NCBI GenBank assembly: GCA_903863845.1
Contig: CAIPDP010000082.1
Location: 1 to 64,000, forward strand
DNA length: 64,000 nt
Reading direction: 5' to 3'
Source: an uncultured Mucilaginibacter sp.
GTDB lineage: Bacteria; Bacteroidota; Bacteroidia; Sphingobacteriales; Sphingobacteriaceae
A program made the translations under genes and the position numbers. Shown one piece after another: positions 20,901 to 28,432 of the stretch. The notes beneath the pieces were generated by a model. That model was not told the origin of the DNA and searched no databases. It saw nothing but the letters and a program-made list of their open reading frames with translations. Every line of letters begins with the position of its first letter. Positions within the stretch are counted from its first letter, which is position 1.

Positions 20901-21287
20901 CGCCGAACCCTGCCCATTGCTGTTGCCCGGCACATTTGCCTGACCAGCGATGATGGTAAGCACACCATCGGGGGTAATTTTCATTAGTCGCTGGCTATTG
21001 TCGGTAACATACATATTTCCGGCACCATCAGGCTTAATACTATTGATAAAACCGAAAGTGCCGCCGGTACCGGTACTACCGGCGAAAGTTGAAACTCCAT
21101 AGGATTCAGGTGGTACAGTACCGCCTGTATTGGTTGGGCTTATTGGCGTAATGTTATTCCCAACCTTGTAAATCTCGGGGGTTGGGTAGCTGATTTGAGG
21201 TGCCTGGGCAAAAGCAGTAATATTACTATCGAAAATAAAGACAGTCAATAGGATCGATAACAACTTATGCGGCCAAAACCTGTTCAT
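17907..21287 (-). CDS. Large secreted NHL-repeat / repeated Ig-like / MBG-domain protein with T9SS gliding-type C-terminal domain
   Basis: Multiple NHL repeats, three related Ig-like units, MBG-like ANNLSKAQGTPNPSFTFTYSGF, CTD IPNAFTPNGDGVNDLWNIPQLADYPNCLVSVYSRYGNLVF. Confidence 0.92.
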   Translation of the reverse strand: MNRFWPHKLLSILLTVFIFDSNITAFAQAPQISYPTPEIYKVGNNITPISPTNTGGTVPPESYGVSTFAGSTGTGGTFGFINSIKPDGAGNMYVTDNSQRLMKITPDGVLTIIAGQANVPGNSNGQGSAALFNNPGQVATDANGNIYTADQQNNLIRKITSGGLVTTYAGSGARGSADGPATIASFNQPAGLVFDGSGNLYVSDFNTNIIRKITPNGMVSTIAGTAGSAGFSDGQGTSALLSGPVYMAIDANGNIYFSETGNNAIREISKTGNVSTLAGSGRSGFQNGTGAFASFKNPGGIAIDAAGNLFVADQGNFSIRKVTQAGVVTTFAGDGQQGATNGYPLTSVKFADPRDITMDASGNLFVADGGQIRKINVSGYTIDKPLPPGLNFDNTTGTISGTPTAVSPATNYTISAYNISGGSSTVVNIQVDDIVPVVTTSSVTGTITACQGSPSSSPNIGQFTVAGTALTGDIILTPPADFDISLTAIGGYSRNLDLPQNGGTVISTTIYVRLAASATGSPSENITITTTGASPSTVTVSGTVNSLPVVNNVVNQVVTAGNPTSAINFSGTANTFTWTNSNTAIGLPANGTGNINSFIPVNSSGTAISALVTVTPGNSSSGCSGQPVIFNITVNPATNSPGISTGSVNGTIMACAGTASSSPNIQQFTVSGNTLTGNITANAPPGFEISLTENVGFGNNLNIPQSGGIVNNTIIYVRSSATASGNISGNVVLSTPGFADQNVAVSGTVFAIPSVNSIPNIQVTSGATIPVINFSGTGTIYIWTNDTPGIGLAASGNGDIPAFTCINNGSSPIKATITVIANANANLSCGSNPVTFSITVKPVPPPSISVSGTLKGLITTYGTNSAEESISLTGANLLASVVIKAPFGFEVSTDNNIFSSSVSAGSTGSSGPVSVYLRLAAITPAGNNYSGNLVFSSTGTADVNVAVPTSIVNKALLTIIANNLSKAQGTPNPSFTFTYSGFKNGDQPEQLTALPTGSTLATNNSTTGQYPIDVDGASSPNYNFNYVSGTLTILPSLQYVTIPNAFTPNGDGVNDLWNIPQLADYPNCLVSVYSRYGNLVFQARGYSKPWDGTSKGSLVPAGTYYYRIDAGLAGIKPLSGYVAVLR

Positions 21288-21595
21288 CTAAAGAAATAAT
21301 ATTATAGCGGAATTTAAATTTAAGAAATAAAAATTGATTAAAACAGATGGCTCGTCCTGTCTAAATCGTGTGTCGGCTTTTTCCAATATTTTTTTAAGTA
21401 AATGATTGTATTTATAGGCTATAGGGTGTCGACTGTTTTACCGGATAATTGGCGTTAAATTCATCTGCAAAAAACAATTTGACCTGTATTTACTACAAAA
21501 TGATCAGTCTTTAATGTATTGTATGGCTCAAAAAGAACCATAAGCCTCTGGCATGGTATTAGACCTTTCAATAGGTAACAAACAAAATTTCTATC

Positions 21596-21742
21596 ATGAA
21601 AAAGTATTTTTTTAGGTTAATAGCCCTGATCATTTTGGCTTCGGCTATTTCGAGCTGTTCAGTTGAATACCGTGCGCATCATCATCATATGGATCACGAT
21701 GACCACAATGACCACGACGATCATAGTCGCGATCATAATTAA
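21596..21742 (+). CDS. Small His/Asp-rich lipoprotein, putative metal binder
   Basis: Own translation: MKKYFFRLIALIILASAISSCSVEYRAHHHHMDHDDHNDHDDHSRDHN (48 aa), lipobox ISSC; below the ORF track length cut-off. Confidence 0.7.
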   Translation: MKKYFFRLIALIILASAISSCSVEYRAHHHHMDHDDHNDHDDHSRDHN

Positions 21743-21747
21743 TGGGG

Positions 21748-21923
21748 CGGGTATTTGTTAACAGGTATTGGTTATTAGGTATTGGGTAATAGGTAACAGG
21801 TACCTGTTATCTGGTATTGGTTATTAGTGTCAGGGTATTTGATGTCAGGTATCGGGTATTAGTTATTAAATAACAATTCCCTAATACCCAATACCTAATA
21901 CCCGATACCTGATAACCAACACC
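21748..21923. repeat. Degenerate GGTATTAGG/CCTAATACC repeat cluster with inverted arms (copy A)
   Basis: Repeated GGTATTGG/GGTATTAGG/GGTATCGGG units then complementary ctaatacccaatacctaatacccgatacctgataacc. Confidence 0.8.
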
Positions 21924-22784
21924 CTATTTATTCTTCGTTACTAACACCCAATCCACCAAAACTATCGCTTTGCCGGCTTTGATCTTATCCACAGTTGCCT
22001 GGGATAGACCGTAGTAGGGAGTAGTGAACTTGTTAACGGCATTAGGATAACCGCCGCCCAGGGCAAAGTTAAAGATCAGGAATTTTGGATCATCGAAAGC
22101 CCATCGGCCATACTTTTCAACCATTGGGCGGGTAACGGTATAAGTAATAATGCCATCGGTTTTAAATATCAAATGTTCTGGTGTCCAGTCAACTGAATAG
22201 GTATGCCATTGATCAACTATTTTATGATCCGGAAAATGATGGCGATAAACTAATGGTGTATTGCCAAAATAATTTGGTCCATGCAAGGCATTGCTGATCC
22301 AGCTGGAATCACCTACGGTCTCCATGATATCAATTTCGCCGCAGTCGGGCCAGTTACCTTCTCCAAGTGCCCAAAACGCAGGCCAAAGTCCTGCACCCGA
22401 AGTAATTTTCATTCGGGCAGTAGCTGTGCCATAAGTAAATTCAACCTTTTTTGACGAGTTGATCCTGCCGGAAATAAAATCATATTTATTATTTTCCTTG
22501 CTTTTGTAACCCGGCTGATAAATGGTTTTAATAACCAGTGCGCCATTTCGTGCGCCCTGCGCTGCTTTGCCATGAACAAAGTACAATACCGCAGATGAGT
22601 CGACATAAGCTTGTTGTTCGTCATTGACAGTTGTGCCGGTTATTTCAACGTTCCACTTACTTCGATCGAGCTTCGGGCCGTTAAAGTCGTCAAAAAATAC
22701 GGTGTCGGCTTTTTTATGCTGGCCAAAACAAAGAGTTGAAAGCAACAACAAAGAGAGTTGCGCAATAATAGATCGTTTCATCAT
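21924..22784 (-). CDS. Glycoside hydrolase family 16 (laminarinase-like)
   Basis: GH16 catalytic motif GEIDIMETVGD; VFFDDFNGPKLDRSKWNVE; WHTYSVDWTPEHL. Confidence 0.93.
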   Translation of the reverse strand: MMKRSIIAQLSLLLLSTLCFGQHKKADTVFFDDFNGPKLDRSKWNVEITGTTVNDEQQAYVDSSAVLYFVHGKAAQGARNGALVIKTIYQPGYKSKENNKYDFISGRINSSKKVEFTYGTATARMKITSGAGLWPAFWALGEGNWPDCGEIDIMETVGDSSWISNALHGPNYFGNTPLVYRHHFPDHKIVDQWHTYSVDWTPEHLIFKTDGIITYTVTRPMVEKYGRWAFDDPKFLIFNFALGGGYPNAVNKFTTPYYGLSQATVDKIKAGKAIVLVDWVLVTKNK

Positions 22785-23534
22785 TTAACGGGTGATATAA
22801 TTATAAGTGACATAAATTGTAGTGAGGTAGGTCTTTATGGTAGCTTTCAGCGGGAAGCCGTCGGCATTGTAAATGTAGGTGAATGTATCAGCATCTCGCT
22901 CCACAACATTGTTGATCAGGGTACTGGGGTTACCAATGCGTACTACATACATGAAGAAATAGTTGTTTGCCGATGACTCAGAAAAAGGGTTTCTCTGATT
23001 GTCATAGTCAAACGAAGTTTGTCTATCAATAGTGTACGACCCATCGTTGGCAATTGCCTGGGTAGTAGATAAGTTGCCATTGTTGTCGTAGCCAAAAGTT
23101 TGGCTACCCGAATGTTTAGTTGCTATCTCGGTTAATTGGTGTTTAGCATTGAACGAAAAATAAGCCGTATCTGCTATATCGTTGGCGCCAGGTCCGTGGA
23201 AATAATAGCCTATCGTGTCGCCTTTATAAAAAAAATCAAATTCTATGATCAGGTTGTTGCTGCTGTCAAATTTGCGTGCGGTAGTTACACGGTTCTGGTC
23301 ATCATAGTTGATCGCAAACCTGATGAGATTGGCTTGTGATCCATCGGTAATTCCGGTAATACGATTTTTTGCATCATAAGTGTAATTCGCCGTATCAATA
23401 GGATAACCATCCTCCCGGTCGTCAGTAATTTGCTGGCTCAGTAAATAAATTTTGGTATTTTGATAATCCCTTTTACAGCCAGCGAAGATGCACAAAGCGA
23501 CTAATAAGCTATAAATAAGTACTTTTTTCATCAT
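22785..23534 (-). CDS. Hypothetical lipoprotein with YD-repeat-like segments
   Basis: Lipobox VALCIFAGCKRD; YDAKNRITGITDGSQANLIRFAINYDDQNRV. Confidence 0.7.
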   Translation of the reverse strand: MMKKVLIYSLLVALCIFAGCKRDYQNTKIYLLSQQITDDREDGYPIDTANYTYDAKNRITGITDGSQANLIRFAINYDDQNRVTTARKFDSSNNLIIEFDFFYKGDTIGYYFHGPGANDIADTAYFSFNAKHQLTEIATKHSGSQTFGYDNNGNLSTTQAIANDGSYTIDRQTSFDYDNQRNPFSESSANNYFFMYVVRIGNPSTLINNVVERDADTFTYIYNADGFPLKATIKTYLTTIYVTYNYITR

Positions 23535-23643
23535 TTCGTCAGATCATTTTACCACTAAAGACAAAAGGGACTGAAAAGGTAGTAAATTTTTCGTTATTGT
23601 ACCCGGGCCTATTTTACATTAAAATTACCAGGGCTTTTTTAAA

Positions 23644-24933
23644 TTGCCCTCCTTATTCATTTTTATGCACGGTAGCGCTATTTTAAAAGTATTTCTGTTT
23701 ATCGCGGCAATCACGTTGTTGCTTGATTGGTATGTGTTTAATGGCCTGCGTACGTTGGTGCAGGACTGGTCTTCGCAGCGCCTAAAGAATGCCGTCTTGT
23801 GGGGGTTTTTAACCCTATCTATCGGCACAACCCTTGTATTTTTAATAGGGATGAGCAGTTTTAGAACCGCTCGTGGTATGACACCTTTCCATGAATGGGT
23901 GCTCAGCCTTTTTCTTGTTTTTTTAGTTACCAAGCTTGTATTTTCTATCATTTTGCTTTTAGGCGATTTTGGTCGTCTTCTTTATGGCCTTGGTAATCGA
24001 TTGTTGCATAGTGGTGCCAGGAAGGACCTACCCTTTTTTCCGGCAAGGCGCAAATTCATCAGTGAGATCGCAGTGGTGGTTGCGGCAGTGCCGTTTAGCG
24101 GTTTGTTATATGGTATGTTTAAAGGTAAATACGATTACAAAGTTTACCGTGAAACGCTTTTTTTTGACGATTTGCCGGAAGCCTTTGATGGATTCACCAT
24201 CACACAACTTTCCGATATCCATTCCGGAAGTTTTGACCATACGTCGGCGGTTCAGCGGGGTATCAACATTGCGAAAGCACAACATAGCGACCTTTTTGTT
24301 TTTACCGGCGACCTGGTGAACAACGCGGCATGGGAAATAGAGCCTTATATCGACCTGTTCAAACAAATTAAAGCGCCATTCGGGCAATTTTCTATTTTAG
24401 GTAACCACGACTATGGAGACTACATTCAATGGGATAGTTTGCAAGAAAAAGAAGCTAACCTTGAACAACTGAAAGCTCAGCACAAAAAACTGGGCTATCG
24501 CTTATTGCTCGATGAAAATTTAGAGTTGGAGAAAAATGGTCAAAAAATTAGCCTGGTGGGTGTCCAAAACTGGGGCAAAGGATTTATTCAACTTGGCGAT
24601 CTGGATAAAGCCTTAAAAGGTGTAAATGAAAATGCCTTTAAGATATTACTCTCGCACGATCCGACACATTGGGTAGAGAAAGTACGCCATCATAAAGCTA
24701 AAATCCAACTTACACTATCAGGGCATACCCATGGCGCGCAATTTGGCGTCGAAACGGCAGGCTTACGTTGGAGCCCGGTAAAATACATATATCCCTACTG
24801 GGCTGGTCCGGCATCCTATAACGGACGGCAACTTTATGTTAACCGTGGTTTCGGTTTCCTCGCATTTTCCGGAAGGCTGGGCATCTGGCCTGAGGTTACG
24901 GTGTTGACGTTGAGAAGGAGGGTTAATAGTTAA
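23644..24933 (+). CDS. Membrane-anchored metallophosphoesterase
   Basis: ITQLSDIHSGSF; VFTGDLVNN; SILGNHDYGDY; LLSHDPTHW; LTLSGHTHGAQFG. Start may be 23668. Confidence 0.93.
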   Translation: MPSLFIFMHGSAILKVFLFIAAITLLLDWYVFNGLRTLVQDWSSQRLKNAVLWGFLTLSIGTTLVFLIGMSSFRTARGMTPFHEWVLSLFLVFLVTKLVFSIILLLGDFGRLLYGLGNRLLHSGARKDLPFFPARRKFISEIAVVVAAVPFSGLLYGMFKGKYDYKVYRETLFFDDLPEAFDGFTITQLSDIHSGSFDHTSAVQRGINIAKAQHSDLFVFTGDLVNNAAWEIEPYIDLFKQIKAPFGQFSILGNHDYGDYIQWDSLQEKEANLEQLKAQHKKLGYRLLLDENLELEKNGQKISLVGVQNWGKGFIQLGDLDKALKGVNENAFKILLSHDPTHWVEKVRHHKAKIQLTLSGHTHGAQFGVETAGLRWSPVKYIYPYWAGPASYNGRQLYVNRGFGFLAFSGRLGIWPEVTVLTLRRRVNS

Positions 24934-25066
24934 CTGGTATTCGGTATTAGGTATCTGGTATTAGGGTAAAAAAATTATTTTATCAATGACATAATAATTG
25001 TTGAATAGCTAACCGATGTGAAAATCAACCGATACCTGGTACCTAATAACTGATACCTGTTAACCA
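24934..25066. repeat. Degenerate GGTATTAGG inverted repeat cluster (copy B)
   Basis: GGTATTCGGTATTAGGTATCTGGTATTAGGG (24936-24966) versus complementary CCGATACCTGGTACCTAATAACTGATACCTGTTAACC (25029-25065). Confidence 0.8.
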
Positions 25067-25070
25067 TCCA

Positions 25071-25433
25071 TTAATACCAAACCAAACTTTCCGCCTTTTC
25101 AACAAGTTCGTCCAGGTTGTAGGGTTTAAATATTATATCATCGCAACCTAATACCGAATAGTCGATAGCGTCGTACAGGTAAGCCGTTGATAGTATGGTT
25201 GGGATATGTCCGAATGATCGGCGCCATTGAATTTGTCTGCAAATCTCCTCGCTGGTATGGCCGGCCATGTTGAAGTCGAGAATAAAAAGATCGGGATCGA
25301 ATTTTTGGGCGATGTTGATGATGTTTTTTCCGTCTGAAGTGACAAGCACCCTGAATTGTTTATAGAAAAACTCGCGGTTGCAACTTGGGGGCTCCTGGCC
25401 TTCTTCATCCAGGATCAATATGCGCTTAATCAT
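25071..25433 (-). CDS. Single-domain response regulator, divergent active site
   Basis: ILILDEEGQ...DLFILDFNMAGHTSEEICRQIQW...ILSTAY...DDIIFKPYNLDEL. Confidence 0.85.
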   Translation of the reverse strand: MIKRILILDEEGQEPPSCNREFFYKQFRVLVTSDGKNIINIAQKFDPDLFILDFNMAGHTSEEICRQIQWRRSFGHIPTILSTAYLYDAIDYSVLGCDDIIFKPYNLDELVEKAESLVWY

Positions 25434-25665
25434 GATAATTTGATTTTTATTTGCCTTAAAGGATTGTTGTGATAATATCGATTTACTTCGTTTATTATGA
25501 TTTTTTGACTGCGATCATTAGCCAAGGTTTAATCAAATCAGAATTTTATTGCTGATCTATAGCATTTTAGGGAATTTACCTAAACAAGATAGGAGCCGGA
25601 AAACCAACAATGTGCCAGAGCAGACTAAACGTTGCTAATGGCAATGGCAAGAATTTCTAAATAAG

Positions 25666-26040
25666 TTAGGCCTGGGCTCTTACCGGTACAAAATGATGGA
25701 CCTTGCCCAGCAACTCTTCCAGGCCGAAGGGTTTAGCTATGATATCGTCACACCCCATCATCGTGTAATCTATGTCGCGATGGAAGTATGCTGAGGCCAG
25801 TATAACCGGAACATGCCCGAAAAGCGGATGCCATTTGATTTGCCGGCAAATATCTTCGCTGCTTTGACTATTGTATTTGTAATCTAAAATAAAAAGATCG
25901 GGCCTGAATATTTTGGCGATTTCTATAATGTTCTGACTGTCAGAAGTGACCAATACCTGGAATTTTTCGTAGGACAGCGTTTCCTCGATAACGTCAAGTA
26001 TATCCTGATTATCATCTAAAACTAAAATGCGGTTTAACAT
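25666..26040 (-). CDS. Single-domain response regulator
   Basis: ILVLDDNQDILDVIEETL...DLFILDYKYNSQSSEDICRQIKW...ILASAY...DDIIAKPFGLEELL. Confidence 0.9.
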   Translation of the reverse strand: MLNRILVLDDNQDILDVIEETLSYEKFQVLVTSDSQNIIEIAKIFRPDLFILDYKYNSQSSEDICRQIKWHPLFGHVPVILASAYFHRDIDYTMMGCDDIIAKPFGLEELLGKVHHFVPVRAQA

Positions 26041-26212
26041 AAAAATAGTGTTGTGATTTTTAAATAGGGGTTTGTTAAATAAATGCTGATGCGATAGAAA
26101 TTTTCGGATGCTTTGATATTTATTTGACTTAATAACGGTGATATAGTTTAGTCTGTTTCAATTGCAGATGTTAAAATATGTTAACGATAAATGGGCCAGA
26201 TTTTTTTTAAAG

Positions 26213-26220
26213 TATAACTT
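26213..26220 (+). promoter_or_regulatory. Putative Bacteroidetes -7 box (TAACTTTG) before the 55-aa ORF
   Basis: Matches TAnnTTTG 12 nt before the ATG at 26233; -33 element not clear. Confidence 0.4.
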
Positions 26221-26232
26221 TGGCCGTTCGAT

Positions 26233-26400
26233 ATGAAAAAGAGACCCAATTTTAAAACCTATTATTTTACGGCCATATTCATTGGTATAGCAGTAGGGAT
26301 TTATACGGAAGACAAATATATAGGCTTCTTATTAGCCATTGCGCTTATGTTAGCGGTAGGTGGCATTAAACAACGCTATGAGCAAGGTGCAAGGCAATAA
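26233..26400 (+). CDS. Small membrane protein
   Basis: Own translation: MKKRPNFKTYYFTAIFIGIAVGIYTEDKYIGFLLAIALMLAVGGIKQRYEQGARQ (55 aa), two hydrophobic segments. Confidence 0.6.
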   Translation: MKKRPNFKTYYFTAIFIGIAVGIYTEDKYIGFLLAIALMLAVGGIKQRYEQGARQ

Positions 26401-26422
26401 AAAAAGCGCCCTGTAGGGCGCT
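26399..26422 (-). terminator. Rho-independent terminator for the minus-strand gene at 26446-26985
   Basis: AGCGCCCT-gt-AGGGCGCT stem with A-tract on + strand (T-tract on minus). Confidence 0.8.
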
Positions 26423-26445
26423 CTCTCAATTTAATTGGCTAATTA

Positions 26446-26985
26446 TTATCTAACATGTGCAACTGGATGTTTAATCCCAGCTGCCCGAGCAGCTCTTACG
26501 TCTTTCTTTAAATCTTTTTTGTCAGCTTTCAAGTCTTTTTGAGCAGCCTGCGCACCAGCCAGGTCTCCATTTTTTACATCTTTTTGTTCAGTTTTTGCAT
26601 CAGCCTTCACATCTTTCAAATCTGCTTTGATATCTTTTTCATCGGCTTTTTTAATTTCTTTATCGGCTAGTTTTACAGGGTGTTTAACACCTTCACTCTT
26701 TAAGTTCTTAGCATCGGCTTTGATATCCTGTTTGTCGGCTTTAGCGGCAGCCAGGTCTGTTTTTGCAGCGTTCAGGTCACCTTTATTGATCGCTTGTTTA
26801 GCTTCAGCTTTTTTGTTGTCATAGGCTTTTACATCCTTGCGGAGGTCTTTCATTTGTGATTTAACTTCAGAACCTGTTGCCGGCGTGGTAGATGCAGGGG
26901 TCGGGGGAGTAGTGGTTTGGGCAAAAGCAGTTGAGTAGCAAATGATAGCTGCTGCTATAAGGCCAATCGTTTTTGTAATTTTCAT
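26446..26985 (-). CDS. Secreted Lys/Asp/Ala-rich coiled-coil-like protein with internal duplication
   Basis: Signal peptide ...YSTAFAQ; repeated KGDLNAAKTDL...GVKHPV and NGDLAGAQAAQKDL...GIKHPV. Confidence 0.8.
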   Translation of the reverse strand: MKITKTIGLIAAAIICYSTAFAQTTTPPTPASTTPATGSEVKSQMKDLRKDVKAYDNKKAEAKQAINKGDLNAAKTDLAAAKADKQDIKADAKNLKSEGVKHPVKLADKEIKKADEKDIKADLKDVKADAKTEQKDVKNGDLAGAQAAQKDLKADKKDLKKDVRAARAAGIKHPVAHVR

Positions 26986-27153
26986 GATCGTTTTTAATTT
27001 TTATTAGTTATAAGTTTCTTTGTTTTGTGAGTTTATGACCGGGTTGATATCCAATGGTTTAATACTTCCCCCAAAAAAAAATTATTTGTTGAACAATTAA
27101 ACCGTTGCTACGTACTACGGTCTATTGAGTTCAACTTAGCCCACAATTGATCT

Positions 27154-28062
27154 ATGACTAAAAGATTTTACTTCCCGGCAGTTTTTTGCCTGTTATTAAT
27201 GTGTTGCAAGTATGCCTATTCGCAAACTGCCTCGGTAGACACCCTGGGTGACTTTAAAAGCGAAAAAAAGGCGTCCCTGAAAATTGGGTTAAACTATTTG
27301 AATAATTCAGTTTACCTGGGGCGCGCAGATACTGTAAAAACACCCATAGTTGAACCTTCTATTAAATATACTTTCAAATCGGGGATCTATTTTAACGGTA
27401 ACGTACAATTTGTTCCAAACAGAGCAACTAATAAACTTGATGGGGGCAGCTTTGGTGCAGGATACGATTATGATATTAGTGAGAATGCCAGTGGAAGTGT
27501 TTCATTTACAAAACTGTTTTATAACGCAACCAGTACACAGATCGGTTCATCCATCAGCAGTACGATCAACGCAAATATTGATTATGATATCGCCGATATT
27601 ATTACCCCATCGCTTAGTATCGATTATAATATATTGAAACAGGGTTTTAACAGCGATATACTCATTAACTTTGGCATATCCCATGATTTTGCCAAAGAGG
27701 GAATATTCGGTAATGACGATTTAGGTATATTTTCGCCAACCGTAACCCTAAATGCAGGTACGCAAAACTTTTACGACGCTTTCCTCACATTAAAGAAATA
27801 TAAGCTGACCGCAGCTGGCAAAGCTAAAAAGGCGGCAGCAACAAAGACTTTGGCAGCACAGGATGCCAAACTGGCTAAATTTGAATTACTCGACTTTGAA
27901 TTTGCCGCACCAATTGAATACAAAACAGGGCCCGTTCTTTTCAGTTTTACACCAACCTATGCCTTTGCTGAAAACAAACTGCCAGCCAGCATTAGCAAGG
28001 GAATGGTGCCAACAACAAGCGGAATTTTCTTTTTTGAGATCGGGGTATCAGTAAAATTTTAA
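27154..28062 (+). CDS. Predicted outer-membrane beta-barrel protein
   Basis: Signal peptide, alternating amphipathic strands, C-terminal ...FFFEIGVSVKF. Confidence 0.7.
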   Translation: MTKRFYFPAVFCLLLMCCKYAYSQTASVDTLGDFKSEKKASLKIGLNYLNNSVYLGRADTVKTPIVEPSIKYTFKSGIYFNGNVQFVPNRATNKLDGGSFGAGYDYDISENASGSVSFTKLFYNATSTQIGSSISSTINANIDYDIADIITPSLSIDYNILKQGFNSDILINFGISHDFAKEGIFGNDDLGIFSPTVTLNAGTQNFYDAFLTLKKYKLTAAGKAKKAAATKTLAAQDAKLAKFELLDFEFAAPIEYKTGPVLFSFTPTYAFAENKLPASISKGMVPTTSGIFFFEIGVSVKF

Positions 28063-28286
28063 CAGATTGCACTGCGGGTAGTTAATATTTGTTAAAAGTT
28101 GTTAAACCTTTGTAATTGATAGCCGATTAAATAAATAATGGCGGATATTTAGGTATTGAAAAAACTTTACCTCATTACCATGCTACCTATTACGATCAAC
28201 AGCACTCGACGCTGGTTGCAGGGCGATTGTTGCGATGATTCCTCATTGGCGAATTTTGCAGACCAATATCTATCGGACTTTCGGAC

Positions 28287-28304
28287 TCCCGATAACTATC
28301 GGGA
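28287..28304. repeat. 18-bp palindromic element TCCCGATAACTATCGGGA
   Basis: 8-bp perfect arms, 2-nt centre; related element at 35564. Confidence 0.7.
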
Positions 28305-28432
28305 TACGGACCTTCAGACTATCTCATACTTTTTTCCTAATTTCGGTGCGCGTTGTTAAAAATTGTTAAGCAACCAAAAAATAAACGATAAAAGCGGATA
28401 TTTGCCCCCGCCAAAACAATACCTGGTATCCC

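Noticed and set aside
21748-21923. Possible CRISPR array
   Set aside because: Repeat units are too short and degenerate, with no unique spacers and no cas genes; it is an inverted-repeat cluster.
28156-28359. 67-aa ORF upstream of the DUF2723 gene
   Set aside because: Starts at TTG, no family signature, and runs through the TCCCGATAACTATCGGGA palindrome; most likely non-coding.
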